64,000 nucleotides of DNA from contig JBQTHE010000015.1 of assembly GCA_052390115.1 (NCBI GenBank), positions 1-64,000 of the forward strand. Reading direction: 5' to 3'. The notes beneath the pieces were generated by a model, which saw only the letters and a list, made by a program, of their open reading frames with translations, was not told the origin of the DNA and did no database searches. Position 1 is the first letter of the stretch, and each line of letters opens with the position of its first letter. Origin of the DNA: GCA-003244245 sp052390115 (GTDB lineage: Bacteria > Actinomycetota > Actinomycetes > Mycobacteriales > Pseudonocardiaceae). Shown here in pieces: positions 52,109 to 60,472 of this stretch. Both the position numbers and the translations under genes were made by a program.

Positions 52109-52256
52109 TCACCGCCGACGCACGTGGTCCCGCGGAGGCGGCGTGATCACCGCCGACGCACGTGGTCCCGCGGAGGCGGCGTGATCACCGCCGACGCACG
52201 TGGTCCCGCGGAGGCGGCATGATCACCGCCGACGCACGTGGTCCCGCGGAGGCGGC
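52105..52256 (+). repeat. 38-bp micro-ORF relay, locus 2 (4 units)
   Basis: Units start at 52105, 52143, 52181 (GTG) and 52219 (ATG), each exactly 38 bp, near identical. Each encodes MITADARGPAEAA and ends in GCGGAGGCGGC then the next start, giving (A/G)TGA overlaps throughout. The first unit overlaps the upstream gene's stop, and the chain ends on the ATG of the next gene at 52257. Confidence 0.93.
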
Positions 52257-53579
52257 ATGAGCACCGACTTCCTCGCGCACGGGATCGGGGGGCGGCAGGA
52301 CCTGCCGTTGCCGCTGGATCTGTTGGTGCAGGGTGCCGTCTTGGCGTTGCTGGCCTCGTTCTTCGCTTTGGGTGTGCTGTGGCGATCCCCGCGGTTGCGA
52401 GCGGGGGCAGCGGGGCGGGCGGTGCCGCTGCCGATCCAGCGGCTCGTGGACAGCACCGGGCTCCGGTGGCTGCTGCGCTTGCTCGGCCTCGCCGGCACGG
52501 CCTACGTCGTCGCCACCGCGCTACTGGTACCCGACGATGGGAGCACGCCCGGCAACAATCCACTGCCCTATGCGGTGTATGTGCTGTTCTGGGTGGGGAT
52601 CGTTCCGCTGTCGCTGCTGTTCGGACCCGTTTGGCGCCTGGTCAACCCGCTGCGCACGATTCACTTACTACTCGCCGCCGTCATCCGGATTCCCGCCGAC
52701 CGGGGTCTGCTGCCGCTACCACAGTCGCTGGGCTACTGGCCGGCTGCGCTGTCGCTGCTCAGCTTCGTGTGGTTGGAGCTGGCAGCCCCGGGCGGCGCCG
52801 CGGTCAACGTGCTGCTGCTGTACTTCACCGTCTACTCGGTCGTCCATCTCAGCGCTGCCATCCTGTTCGGCCACCGTTGGTTCGCCACCGGCGACGGGTT
52901 CGAGGCCTACTCCACGTTGGTCGCAACGTTGGCGCCGTTCGGGCGACGTGACGACGGTCGCCTGGTGCTTCGCAACCCGCTTGATGGGGTCGCCACGTTT
53001 GGGCCCGCGCCGGGCGTGGTGGCCCTGATCGCGGTGCTACTGGGCTCTACCTTCTTCGACAGCATCTCCGGTTCGGCGGACTGGACCCGCACCATCCAGG
53101 CGTTGCCGGTCCCGGCCACGCTGATCTCCACTGCGGGGTTGCTTACGATGATCGCCATTGTGGCCATCACCTTCGTCGGGGCGACCCTGCTGGCCGGTCG
53201 GGTCGGTAACCGCGGTCGAAAACCGGTTCCCGGTCTGCTTGCCCACACCGTCATCCCCATCGTTGTGGGCTACGTCATCGCTCACTACTTTTCTTTGCTG
53301 CTCTTTCAGGGACAGCAGGCCATCGTCCTGCTCTTCGATCCGGTAGGCACCAGTGCGGAAATCTCCGGCGCCGTCAACTACGGCCTGATCACCGCGACCG
53401 GCATCGCTTTTGTCCAGGTCATCGCTGTCGTCGTAGGGCACGTCCTCGCGGTCATCAGCGCCCATGATCGCTCGGTCGCGCTGTTCCCCCGGTCCGACGC
53501 CATCGTCGGCCAGCTCCCCCTGATGGTCCTGATGGTCGGGTACACGGTGGGCGGCCTGACCCTGCTGTTCGCCGCATGA
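52257..53579 (+). CDS. polytopic membrane protein, actinobacterial family often named fenitrothion hydrolase
   Basis: A 440-residue protein with about 12 membrane segments and no soluble domain. The N-terminus MSTDFLAHGIGGRQDLPLPLDLLVQGAVLALLASFFALGVLW and NPLPYAVYVLFWVGIVPLSLLFGPVWRLVNPLRTIH match proteins of this actinobacterial family that I recall as labelled fenitrothion hydrolase in databases; hydrolase activity is not evident from the sequence. It closes the cupredoxin operon, and its start codon is the last link of the micro-ORF relay. Confidence 0.7.
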   Translation: MSTDFLAHGIGGRQDLPLPLDLLVQGAVLALLASFFALGVLWRSPRLRAGAAGRAVPLPIQRLVDSTGLRWLLRLLGLAGTAYVVATALLVPDDGSTPGNNPLPYAVYVLFWVGIVPLSLLFGPVWRLVNPLRTIHLLLAAVIRIPADRGLLPLPQSLGYWPAALSLLSFVWLELAAPGGAAVNVLLLYFTVYSVVHLSAAILFGHRWFATGDGFEAYSTLVATLAPFGRRDDGRLVLRNPLDGVATFGPAPGVVALIAVLLGSTFFDSISGSADWTRTIQALPVPATLISTAGLLTMIAIVAITFVGATLLAGRVGNRGRKPVPGLLAHTVIPIVVGYVIAHYFSLLLFQGQQAIVLLFDPVGTSAEISGAVNYGLITATGIAFVQVIAVVVGHVLAVISAHDRSVALFPRSDAIVGQLPLMVLMVGYTVGGLTLLFAA

Positions 53580-53655
53580 CCGACCTCGCGTTGCCCGCGA
53601 GGGCGACGACCACGATTCGCTTCGAAACACGGGTGACCACGACCCGCTCTGCTGT

Positions 53656-53717
53656 CGCCGAGTTCGACACCAGGGCTGTCCGAAGCGACCCGAGCAGCCC
53701 TGCTGTCGAACTCGGCG
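53656..53717. repeat. hairpin element, second copy
   Basis: CGCCGAGTTCGACA and TGTCGAACTCGGCG form exact 14-base arms, with inner CAGGGCT/AGCCCTG and an 18-base loop. See the related element at 17476. It lies in the 280-base gap between the membrane protein and selB, along with array F; the remainder of that gap shows no gene. Confidence 0.7.
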
Positions 53718-53807
53718 CAGGTAGCGCTGACCACGCGCGGCGGCCGCCCCATTCACCCACCAGGACGGCGCGCATCGCCTGCAGGGTTGTCCGAATGGCG
53801 CGTGGTG

Positions 53808-53851
53808 GTGCACCACGTGCGGACACACGGTGCACCACGTGCGGACACGCG
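53808..53851 (-). repeat. 22-bp tandem array F (2 units)
   Basis: Minus-strand units at 53830-53851 and 53808-53829 begin CGCGTGTCCGCACG and CGTGTGTCCGCACG. It starts 9 bases after the selB stop, separated by a C-rich tract, in the sense direction of selB. Confidence 0.82.
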
Positions 53852-53860
53852 GGGGGTGGG

Positions 53861-55690
53861 TCAGCGCAGCTCGTGGGTGCCGTCTGGGAGGCGGCGGGTA
53901 AGGCCGTGGCGGGCCAGGTGCTCCATCAGTGGGACGGCGACGCGGCGAGTGGTGTCCAGGGCCTGGCGGGCCTGGCTGAGGGTGAACGGGCTGGGCAGGC
54001 CCCGCAACCGCTCGGTGGCGTCGCCGTCGGCGCCGGGAGCGAGGTAGATCCCGTCGGCGATCTTGAGCAGCTCACCCGCGCGCACCGCGGCGGCGAGCTG
54101 CTTGGCTCCCAGTCCGAGCTCGGCGAGCCGGTGCGCCTCGGGTGCGGCGAAGGGCCGTTGCGTGAGCTCGGCGCGGACCTCAGCAATGGCGCCGCGGACC
54201 GCGTCAGGCAGCCCGGTGGCCGGCTCGCCGAGGTGCACCCGCCCGTCGGCGAGAGTCAGCTGCGAGCCGAGCAGCAGTTCGACCAACCGCACGTCGGGCA
54301 TTCCGGTGACCTGCCGGGCGGTCTCCAGCGGCATCCCCGGCTCGAGCGGGTTCGCCGCCGCGTGCTCAGTCACTGCGGCCGCAAGCCGGTCGGCCCGCTG
54401 CGCCAACACAGCTGAGTCGATCAGCCAGCCACCCGCCTGCGCCGCCCCAGCAGGAGCGGGCGCACCCATCGCGATCAACTCGTCGCACCGCACCAACCCG
54501 CGGCGGCGCAGCTCGGCGGCCCCGTCCGCGACACCGCCCATCGTGGACAGCTCGGCGGCCCGGGAAGCGGCCGCGCCGCGGCGACGCAGCAGCGGTGGGC
54601 GCACATCCAGCACGGTGACCCCAGCAGGAATGCTGTGTGGTCCTCGGATGCCCGGAACCCGTACCAGCGCGCGGTCCCCGATCCGCAGCGGCAGCGGTTG
54701 CGCCAGATCCAGCCGCCCGGTATCCGCCCCCAGTGGACGGACCCGCGCAGCCACCGCAGCCGCGCCCACATGCAGCACCACCTGCCGAGGCAGTTCTTCA
54801 GCTGAGCACCCCGACATGGAGACATACCGGGGTGATGAGGGCTGCATTTGCCCCGATATGCCTCCATGTCGGGCTGAGGCGGACAGGCGGACGTCGATGG
54901 TGCGGGTAGTCAGCCAGGCTCCGGGGGTGAGGAGGGCATCACCACGGCGCACGGCATCGCGAGACAACCCTCGCAGGTTGACTGCGACGCGGGCCACCGC
55001 GGGCGCGGACTCCACAGGTGCGCCCAACGACTGCAAGCCCCGCACGCTCACCCGCCGCTGGCCCAGCACCAGCTCGTCACCGACGTGGATCGTCCCGCCG
55101 GACAGCGTGCCGGTGACCACGGTGCCCGCACCGCGGATGGTGAACGCCCGATCCACCCACAACCGGACGTCGGCCTCGACGTCCGGCGCGGGCAGTGTGT
55201 CGACCAACGAGCCCAGCGCGACCCGCAGCTCGTCCAGCCCCGCCCCAGTGACACCGGAGACACAGACCGCGGGGAGCCGACCCAGCGAAGAATCGGCCAG
55301 GTGCTGCAATGCCTCCTCGCGGGCCAGCGCGGGGTCCATCAGGTCGCTGCGGGTCACCACCAGCAGGCCGTACCGAACATCCAGCGCATGCAATGCCTCG
55401 AGGTGTTCCCGGGACTGCGGCATCCAGCCCTCGTCAGCCGCGACCACGAACATGACGGCGGGCACTGGGCCGACCCCGGCGAGCATGTTCGGCACGAACC
55501 GCTCGTGCCCGGGCACGTCGACGAACGCCAGCGTCGACCCGGTGGGCAGGGTCGTCCAGGCGAACCCGAGATCGATGGTCATTCCCCGCCGGCGCTCCTC
55601 CGCCCAGCGGTCGGGCTCCATCCCGGTCAGCGCCCGGACCAGGGTGGACTTACCGTGATCGACGTGGCCTGCAGTGGCTACGACGTGCAT
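53861..55690 (-). CDS. selB: selenocysteine-specific elongation factor SelB
   Basis: Delivers Sec-tRNA to ribosomes at UGA codons with a SECIS element. The 609-residue protein has the GTPase motifs GHVDHGKSTLVRALTG, DVPGHERFVPNML and VTRSDLMD, then the beta-barrel domains and C-terminal winged helices (RLVELLLGSQLTLADGR..., ending VAVPLMEHLARHGLTRRLPDGTHELR) that bind SECIS RNA. In the third domain an extra stretch of about 25 residues (ARHGGISGQMQPSSPRYVSM...) is encoded by a palindromic element at 54810. It overlaps selA by 13 bases. Confidence 0.95.
   Translation of the reverse strand: MHVVATAGHVDHGKSTLVRALTGMEPDRWAEERRRGMTIDLGFAWTTLPTGSTLAFVDVPGHERFVPNMLAGVGPVPAVMFVVAADEGWMPQSREHLEALHALDVRYGLLVVTRSDLMDPALAREEALQHLADSSLGRLPAVCVSGVTGAGLDELRVALGSLVDTLPAPDVEADVRLWVDRAFTIRGAGTVVTGTLSGGTIHVGDELVLGQRRVSVRGLQSLGAPVESAPAVARVAVNLRGLSRDAVRRGDALLTPGAWLTTRTIDVRLSASARHGGISGQMQPSSPRYVSMSGCSAEELPRQVVLHVGAAAVAARVRPLGADTGRLDLAQPLPLRIGDRALVRVPGIRGPHSIPAGVTVLDVRPPLLRRRGAAASRAAELSTMGGVADGAAELRRRGLVRCDELIAMGAPAPAGAAQAGGWLIDSAVLAQRADRLAAAVTEHAAANPLEPGMPLETARQVTGMPDVRLVELLLGSQLTLADGRVHLGEPATGLPDAVRGAIAEVRAELTQRPFAAPEAHRLAELGLGAKQLAAAVRAGELLKIADGIYLAPGADGDATERLRGLPSPFTLSQARQALDTTRRVAVPLMEHLARHGLTRRLPDGTHELR
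54810..54873. repeat. palindromic element inserted in selB
   Basis: Arms of 23 bases (54810-54832, starting CCCGACATGGAG, and 54851-54873, ending CTCCATGTCGGG) differ at two positions only. It lies in frame in selB and adds about 21-25 residues between SAS and AEELPRQ in domain III. The TCCATGTCG core recurs twice after cvnD at 61056. Confidence 0.8.
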
Positions 55691-56976
55691 GCCAGTATAG
55701 CGTCGCGTACCGCGGTGTCCTGCTCAGCTGGCAGCGCGCGCAGGTCGAGCAGGCAGCGGCCACGCTCGATCCGGCCGAGCACCGCAGGGGTGCCCAACCG
55801 CAGCCGCCCGGCCAACGCCTCCGGCAGGCTGACCGCGGCGCTGTCCAGCAAGACCCCCGGAGCGCCACCGCCTCCCACCGTCGCCTGCGACGCCACCGCC
55901 GCCGCATCCACCCCGTGCGCGGTGAGCGCAGCCGCGATCGCCACCGCCCGCCGGTGCAACGAACCCGGGTCTGCCGCCAGTGCCTGGGCGGTGGGGGTCG
56001 CCGGTCCCCGCAGGGTGGCCTCCAGTGCGGCGAGGGTGAGCTTGTCCACCCGCAACGCCCGGGCCAGCGGGTGCCGGCGCAGCCGGGTCACCAGCTGCTC
56101 GGACCCCAGCAGCAGCCCGGCCTGCGGGCCGCCGAGCAGCTTGTCGCCACTGGCCGTGACCAGGTCGGCACCTTGGGCCAGCGCGGTGGCGGCGTCGGGC
56201 TCATCGGGCAGCGCGGGGTGCGGCGTGAGCAGTCCTGAGCCGATGTCGACGACCACCGGCACGCCCAACCCGGCCAGCTGTGCCACCGGCACCGACGAGG
56301 TGAACCCGGTGATGCGGAAGTTCGACGGGTGCACCTTGAGGACGAACCCGGTCTGTGGCCCGATCGCGGCGGCGTAGTCCTCGCGCTGGACCCGATTGGT
56401 GGTGCCGACCTCACACAGCCGGGCCCCGGTGGACACCAGCAGATCGGGGATGCGGAACCCGTCGCCGATCTCCACCAGCTCACCACGGGCCAGCACGATC
56501 TCCTGGCCGGCCGCCAGCGCGGTAGCGGCGAGCACCAGCGCCGCGGCACCGTTGTTCACCACATGAACGCCCGGGGCCGTGGGCACCGCGTCGGCGAGCG
56601 CGGCCAGTGCGCCTGCCCCGCGCCGTCCCCGCCCGCCAGTGGCCAGGTCGAGTTCGACGTCGGTGGTGCCGGCGGCGGCGCCCAGCGCTTCGATCGCCGC
56701 AGCGGACAACGGTGCCCGACCGAGGTTGGTGTGCAGCAGCACCCCGGTTGCGTTGAGCACCGGCCGCAGGGTCGTCGCAGTGTCCGGCAAGCTGGCGAGC
56801 ACATCACCAACGACACCGTCTGGCTGCAGGGCACCCTCACGCACCCGCTGCTGAGCCGCGACCACCGCCCGCTTCACCTGCGCGCGCCCGAGCTTTTCGG
56901 CGGCAGCCGCGATTTCCGGATCGGCCAGCACCGCGTCGGTGCGTGGGACCTGCCGGCGGAGATCCATGGCCCGCAC
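55678..56976 (-). CDS. selA: L-seryl-tRNA(Sec) selenium transferase
   Basis: Converts seryl-tRNA(Sec) to selenocysteinyl-tRNA with selenophosphate. The 432-residue PLP enzyme shows NATGVLLHTNLGRAPLS, HVVNNGAAALVLAATAL and the PLP-Lys in VTASGDKLLGGPQAG, with the N-terminal tRNA-binding helices. The start is ATG-type MRAMDLRR; a second ATG three codons later is possible. It directly precedes selB. Confidence 0.96.
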   Translation of the reverse strand: MRAMDLRRQVPRTDAVLADPEIAAAAEKLGRAQVKRAVVAAQQRVREGALQPDGVVGDVLASLPDTATTLRPVLNATGVLLHTNLGRAPLSAAAIEALGAAAGTTDVELDLATGGRGRRGAGALAALADAVPTAPGVHVVNNGAAALVLAATALAAGQEIVLARGELVEIGDGFRIPDLLVSTGARLCEVGTTNRVQREDYAAAIGPQTGFVLKVHPSNFRITGFTSSVPVAQLAGLGVPVVVDIGSGLLTPHPALPDEPDAATALAQGADLVTASGDKLLGGPQAGLLLGSEQLVTRLRRHPLARALRVDKLTLAALEATLRGPATPTAQALAADPGSLHRRAVAIAAALTAHGVDAAAVASQATVGGGGAPGVLLDSAAVSLPEALAGRLRLGTPAVLGRIERGRCLLDLRALPAEQDTAVRDAILACTS

Positions 56977-56991
56977 GGTAGCTCCCCCGCC

Positions 56992-57342
56992 CTAATCTTG
57001 TCCGGAACCCCCGTTCCCGCTCAGCAGTGCGGTGATCTGGGCCATGCCGGTACCGAGCATGGCAAACCCATCAGTCACCTTCTGGTCCAGGCCGGTCACC
57101 TTCTGGTCCAGGCCGTTGACCTTCAGCCCCAGCTCCAGTTGGGTCTCCCGCAGGGCGTTGAGGGCCTGGGTGTGGGCTCGCAGCTCAGCGCGGACCTCCG
57201 ACACATCATGATCGGCACCGGCCGCCAGCACGCGGGCGGCGTCGGCGTCGGAGCTGGCGAGCGCCACCTGCTCGCGAAGCCGGACGACCTCACGCTCAAG
57301 GATGGTCACGCGGGTCTCGATATCATCGCGGGAGTCCGGCAC
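56992..57342 (-). CDS. coiled-coil protein in Sec locus
   Basis: A 116-residue protein, almost entirely a heptad-repeat coiled coil (DIETRVTILEREVVRLREQVALAS, then SEVRAELRAHTQALNALRETQLELGLKVN), with a tandem repeat GLDQKVTGLDQKVT near residue 78. No signal peptide or membrane segment. It lies between tRNA-Sec and selA on the same strand, 15 bases before selA, so it may be co-transcribed. I know of no Sec-related role. Confidence 0.65.
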   Translation of the reverse strand: MPDSRDDIETRVTILEREVVRLREQVALASSDADAARVLAAGADHDVSEVRAELRAHTQALNALRETQLELGLKVNGLDQKVTGLDQKVTDGFAMLGTGMAQITALLSGNGGSGQD

Positions 57343-57437
57343 GGCGCGATCCTACTGCGTGATACTCCCGTAGCGGTCGCTCACTGCTACCGGCACGACG
57401 CGCGCAAGGCTGTCGGTGGACAGGCCGGCAGGCGGGG

Positions 57438-57533
57438 TGGCGGAGGCGGACGGGAATCGAACCCGCCTGATCGAGGTACTCGATCACGTCGGTGTTGAAG
57501 ACCGCGGGGGCCACCAGGCGCCCAGACGCCTCC
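57438..57533 (-). tRNA. selC: tRNA-Sec (UCA anticodon)
   Basis: The minus strand gives an acceptor GGAGGCG pairing with CGCCTCC, an encoded CCA end after discriminator G, an anticodon loop CTTCAAC containing TCA, and a long variable arm with TGATCGAG-tac-CTCGATCA. The T arm contains GTTCGATTC. Unusual length and the long variable arm are typical of tRNA-Sec. The eighth acceptor pair would be a U-C mismatch. It lies in the 434 bases between the coiled-coil and the conservon genes; the rest of that gap shows no feature beyond promoters. Confidence 0.93.
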
Positions 57534-57776
57534 GCCGCGAGATCTTAGGACCGGTCTCACTACTGCGCCATTCGGCCCAATACATTGGCCTGTTCGCTGG
57601 CAGATAGCGAGCGAACCACCTACTCGGCGTAGCGCTGAGGTCTCGCGGAGCCATCATGCCGCAGTACCATGCCGCGGTCGCCAACCGCACATCTGAGCGA
57701 GAAGCCAATAAATGATCACTGTGTTGCGCAGTCCGTTTCGACTTACGCAACCGTCTCTCGAAGGGCGGGCCCACCG

Positions 57777-59600
57777 TTGACGTTGACGAGGCTGCTGGAC
57801 TACCTGCCACGTGGCAACCTGCTCGACGACACCGCTTGGCGGAAAAGGCACCGATTCGTCCTGTGGGTGCTGGGCCTGCACCTGCCGGCGCTGTTCGTGT
57901 TCGCACTGGCGCTTCAGCACAGCCCGCTGACCACCTTTTTCGGGCTGGTCCCGCTGATCGGATGCATACTGCTCGGTATCTGGAAACCGCAACGGCGGGT
58001 CGCCTCCTTCTTCACCTCCGCCGGGCTGGTGTACTGCTCAGCGGCACTGGTCGTCTTCTCCGGAGGCTCCATCGAAGCCCACTTCCACTTCTTCATCATC
58101 ATCGGATTTATCGCGCTGTACCAGGACTGGGTGCCATTCCTGTGGAACATTGTGTTCACCGTGCTCAGCCACGGAATCGGGACGGCGTGGCAAGCCGACC
58201 TGATCTTCAATCATCCGGCCGCACAAGTGAATCCGTGGATCTGGTCGCTGGTTCACGGCGTGGCCGTGCTCCTAGCCTGCCTCGGCGTGGTGATCTTCTG
58301 GCGCACCACCGAGGATGAGCAGCACAAGTCGATGCGCCTGGCCATCCAGCTAGCCGACACCGAACTCGGCCAGCGCAAGTTCACCTCCGAGCTGCTGGTC
58401 AACCTCGCCCGGCGCAACCAGAGCATGCTCTACCGGCAGCTGGACATCATCAACCAGCTCGAGGAGAAGGAGCGCGACCCCGACTCGTTGGGTGACTTGT
58501 TCCGCCTCGATCATCTGGCCACCCGAATTCGGCGCAACGCAGAGAGCCTACTGGTGCTCTCTGGTGAAGAAACGCCCCGGATCTGGAGCGAGCCGGTTGC
58601 ACTCATCGACGTCGTGCGCGCCGCGATCGCGGAAACCGAACACCTGGATCGGGTCGCCTTCTCCGTTGACGAACGCCTGGCGGTACTCGGGCACACCGTG
58701 GCCGACCTCACCCATGTGCTCGCCGAGCTGACCGAGAACGCAGTGCGGTTCTCCCCGCCACAGGCCAAGGTCACCATCCGGACCCGGCCCTGCCAGCGGA
58801 CTCCTGGCGAGTCCGTCGTCACCATCGAGGACTGGGGCGTCGGGATGCGGCCAGAGGATCTGGCCCACGCCAACGATCTGCTGGCCGCACCCCGTGACAT
58901 CGACCTGTCAGCCTCTCAGCGGCTCGGGTTGCACGTCGTGGCCCGGCTCGCGGCCCGCCACCACATCCGGGCCTCGCTCACCACCACTCCGGGTTCTGGC
59001 ATCACGGCGGTGGTCGTATTGCCCGCAGAACTGTTCGCCGACGATCGCCTGGAACCGGCGGCAACGACAACCGACTCGCGTAACAGCATCCCGGCGCAAG
59101 CCACGCAGTCCGGGCAAGCGCCGCAGCCGCCCACGATCCCGCAGCCGCGAGTCCCCGCGCGCAGTGGGCATTTCCGGGGGCAGTTCGGGGGGCAGTTTCG
59201 GCCGACCCAGAACTGGGCCGGCTGGTGGACGCCGACCCGGCTGCCCACGGTGGAAGCCGCCAGCTGGTCGGCCACCCCGCCCACCCCGGTCGTCCCGACT
59301 ACCCCGGTCGCCCCGGTCGCCCCAGCCCCGGTGTGCGCGACCGCCCAGAAGATGGTGTCCGCGGTGGCGTTACCGGCCGCCGATCCCCCGCTCAACCGCC
59401 GGGTGCCGCAGGCCAACCTGGTTCCAGAACTGCGCCGGGTCTCTCCTGCGGGCGAGACCGCCATCTCGGCGCCCGCCTCGACCCCCGATGCGAAGCTGGC
59501 CAGGGACGCGCTGTCCCGTTACCAGGCCAGCCGGCTAGCCGCCCAGAAGAAGCAGATGGCGCAGGAGCAGGTGGACAGCGACGCCGGGAGTCGGTCGTGA
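57777..59600 (+). CDS. cvnA: conservon sensor kinase-like protein CvnA
   Basis: A 607-residue membrane histidine-kinase-like protein: about six membrane segments (residues 25-190), a helical linker (LVNLARRNQSMLYRQLDIINQLEEKERDPDSLGDLFRLDHLATRIRRNAESLLVLSGEE), an ATPase domain with the N box VLAELTENAVRFSPP and G box EDWGVGM, and a long Pro-rich tail. The usual phospho-His is replaced in the DLFRLDHLATRIRR block common to this family. It heads a conservon, as Rv3365c in M. tuberculosis. TTG 57777 after a GGGCGGG site is the best start; ATG 57669 upstream is possible. Confidence 0.88.
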   Translation: MTLTRLLDYLPRGNLLDDTAWRKRHRFVLWVLGLHLPALFVFALALQHSPLTTFFGLVPLIGCILLGIWKPQRRVASFFTSAGLVYCSAALVVFSGGSIEAHFHFFIIIGFIALYQDWVPFLWNIVFTVLSHGIGTAWQADLIFNHPAAQVNPWIWSLVHGVAVLLACLGVVIFWRTTEDEQHKSMRLAIQLADTELGQRKFTSELLVNLARRNQSMLYRQLDIINQLEEKERDPDSLGDLFRLDHLATRIRRNAESLLVLSGEETPRIWSEPVALIDVVRAAIAETEHLDRVAFSVDERLAVLGHTVADLTHVLAELTENAVRFSPPQAKVTIRTRPCQRTPGESVVTIEDWGVGMRPEDLAHANDLLAAPRDIDLSASQRLGLHVVARLAARHHIRASLTTTPGSGITAVVVLPAELFADDRLEPAATTTDSRNSIPAQATQSGQAPQPPTIPQPRVPARSGHFRGQFGGQFRPTQNWAGWWTPTRLPTVEAASWSATPPTPVVPTTPVAPVAPAPVCATAQKMVSAVALPAADPPLNRRVPQANLVPELRRVSPAGETAISAPASTPDAKLARDALSRYQASRLAAQKKQMAQEQVDSDAGSRS

Positions 59601-60022
59601 GCGCGGCTCAAGGACAACTCGACTGGCTAATCAACGACTTCACTCGGGACACACCGGGGGTGCTGCATGCCCTGGTCGTCTCCGGCGACGGTCTGCTGCT
59701 GGCCTCGTCGGCCAACGTGGATGCGATGCTCGGCGACCAGCTATCTGCGGCCACTTCCGGGCTGGTGAGCTTGTCCAGAGGTGCCGCGCAGCTGCTGAGC
59801 CTGGCTCCGGTGAGCCAGACCATCATCGAGATGACCGGCGGCTACCTGTTCGCGACGTCGATCAGCCAAGGCTCCACGCTCGCCGTCGTCGCCCAGCGGC
59901 ATTGCGACATGGGCATGATCGGCTACGAGATGACGATGCTCGCGGCCCGAGTGGGCCACGCCCTGACCCCGGCGCCCCGGTCAGACCAGCACAGCGCGGC
60001 CCCGGAACAGATACTGCCGTGA
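59597..60022 (+). CDS. cvnB: roadblock/LC7-domain protein CvnB
   Basis: A 141-residue roadblock/LC7 protein (FTRDTPGVLHALVVSGDGLLLASSANVDAMLGDQLSAATSGLVSLSRGAAQ...) that regulates the conservon GTPase. It overlaps cvnA by GTGA. Its stop opens the micro-ORF relay that leads to cvnC. Confidence 0.94.
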   Translation: MSAAQGQLDWLINDFTRDTPGVLHALVVSGDGLLLASSANVDAMLGDQLSAATSGLVSLSRGAAQLLSLAPVSQTIIEMTGGYLFATSISQGSTLAVVAQRHCDMGMIGYEMTMLAARVGHALTPAPRSDQHSAAPEQILP

Positions 60023-60094
60023 CCGCCGACGTACTTCCTCCCACGGAGGCGGCATTGTGACCGCCGACGTACTTCGTCCCGCGGAGGCGGCATT
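60019..60094 (+). repeat. 38-bp micro-ORF relay, locus 3 (2 units)
   Basis: Units at 60019 and 60057 encode MTADVLPPTEAAL and MTADVLRPAEAAL, each 38 bp with TGTGA overlaps. The real cvnC gene begins at 60095 with the same GTGACCGCCGACGT, so its own start is a third unit. The GGAGGCGGCATT sequence before each GTG supplies the ribosome-binding site. Confidence 0.92.
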
Positions 60095-60472
60095 GTGACC
60101 GCCGACGTCGGATACGGCTGGCGCGAGGGCGGCCGGGTTGTCCCGGCATATGCGTTCACCCAGGGGCGCACCCGGACACGCGGCCAGGTATTGCCGCTCG
60201 AGGCACTCGTCACCGCCACCGAACTCGCCGTGCAGAACCTACCGGCGCTGCAGCTGGAGCATCGGTCCATCGTCCGGATGACGATGCGGCCGACTTCGGT
60301 GGTGGAGATCGGGGCGGCTTTGCAGCTCCCGGCCGGGGTGGCGCGGGTGCTGGTCAGCGACCTGGCCAGGGCCGGTTTTCTCGTCGTGCACCTGCCGCCG
60401 CCCACCGACGCCGTCGGTCGGCCCGGACAAGAGATCTTGGAGAGATTGCTCGATGGACTCCGCACCCGTTAG
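60095..60472 (+). CDS. cvnC: conservon DUF742 protein CvnC
   Basis: A 125-residue DUF742 protein, with the winged-helix-like core RTRGQVLPLEALVTATELAVQNLPALQLEHRSIVRMTMRPTSVVEIGAALQLPAGVARVLVSDLARAGFLVVH. DUF742 proteins couple the roadblock protein to the GTPase in conservons. GTG 60095 follows the relay described above; the end overlaps cvnD by 20 bases. Confidence 0.93.
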   Translation: MTADVGYGWREGGRVVPAYAFTQGRTRTRGQVLPLEALVTATELAVQNLPALQLEHRSIVRMTMRPTSVVEIGAALQLPAGVARVLVSDLARAGFLVVHLPPPTDAVGRPGQEILERLLDGLRTR

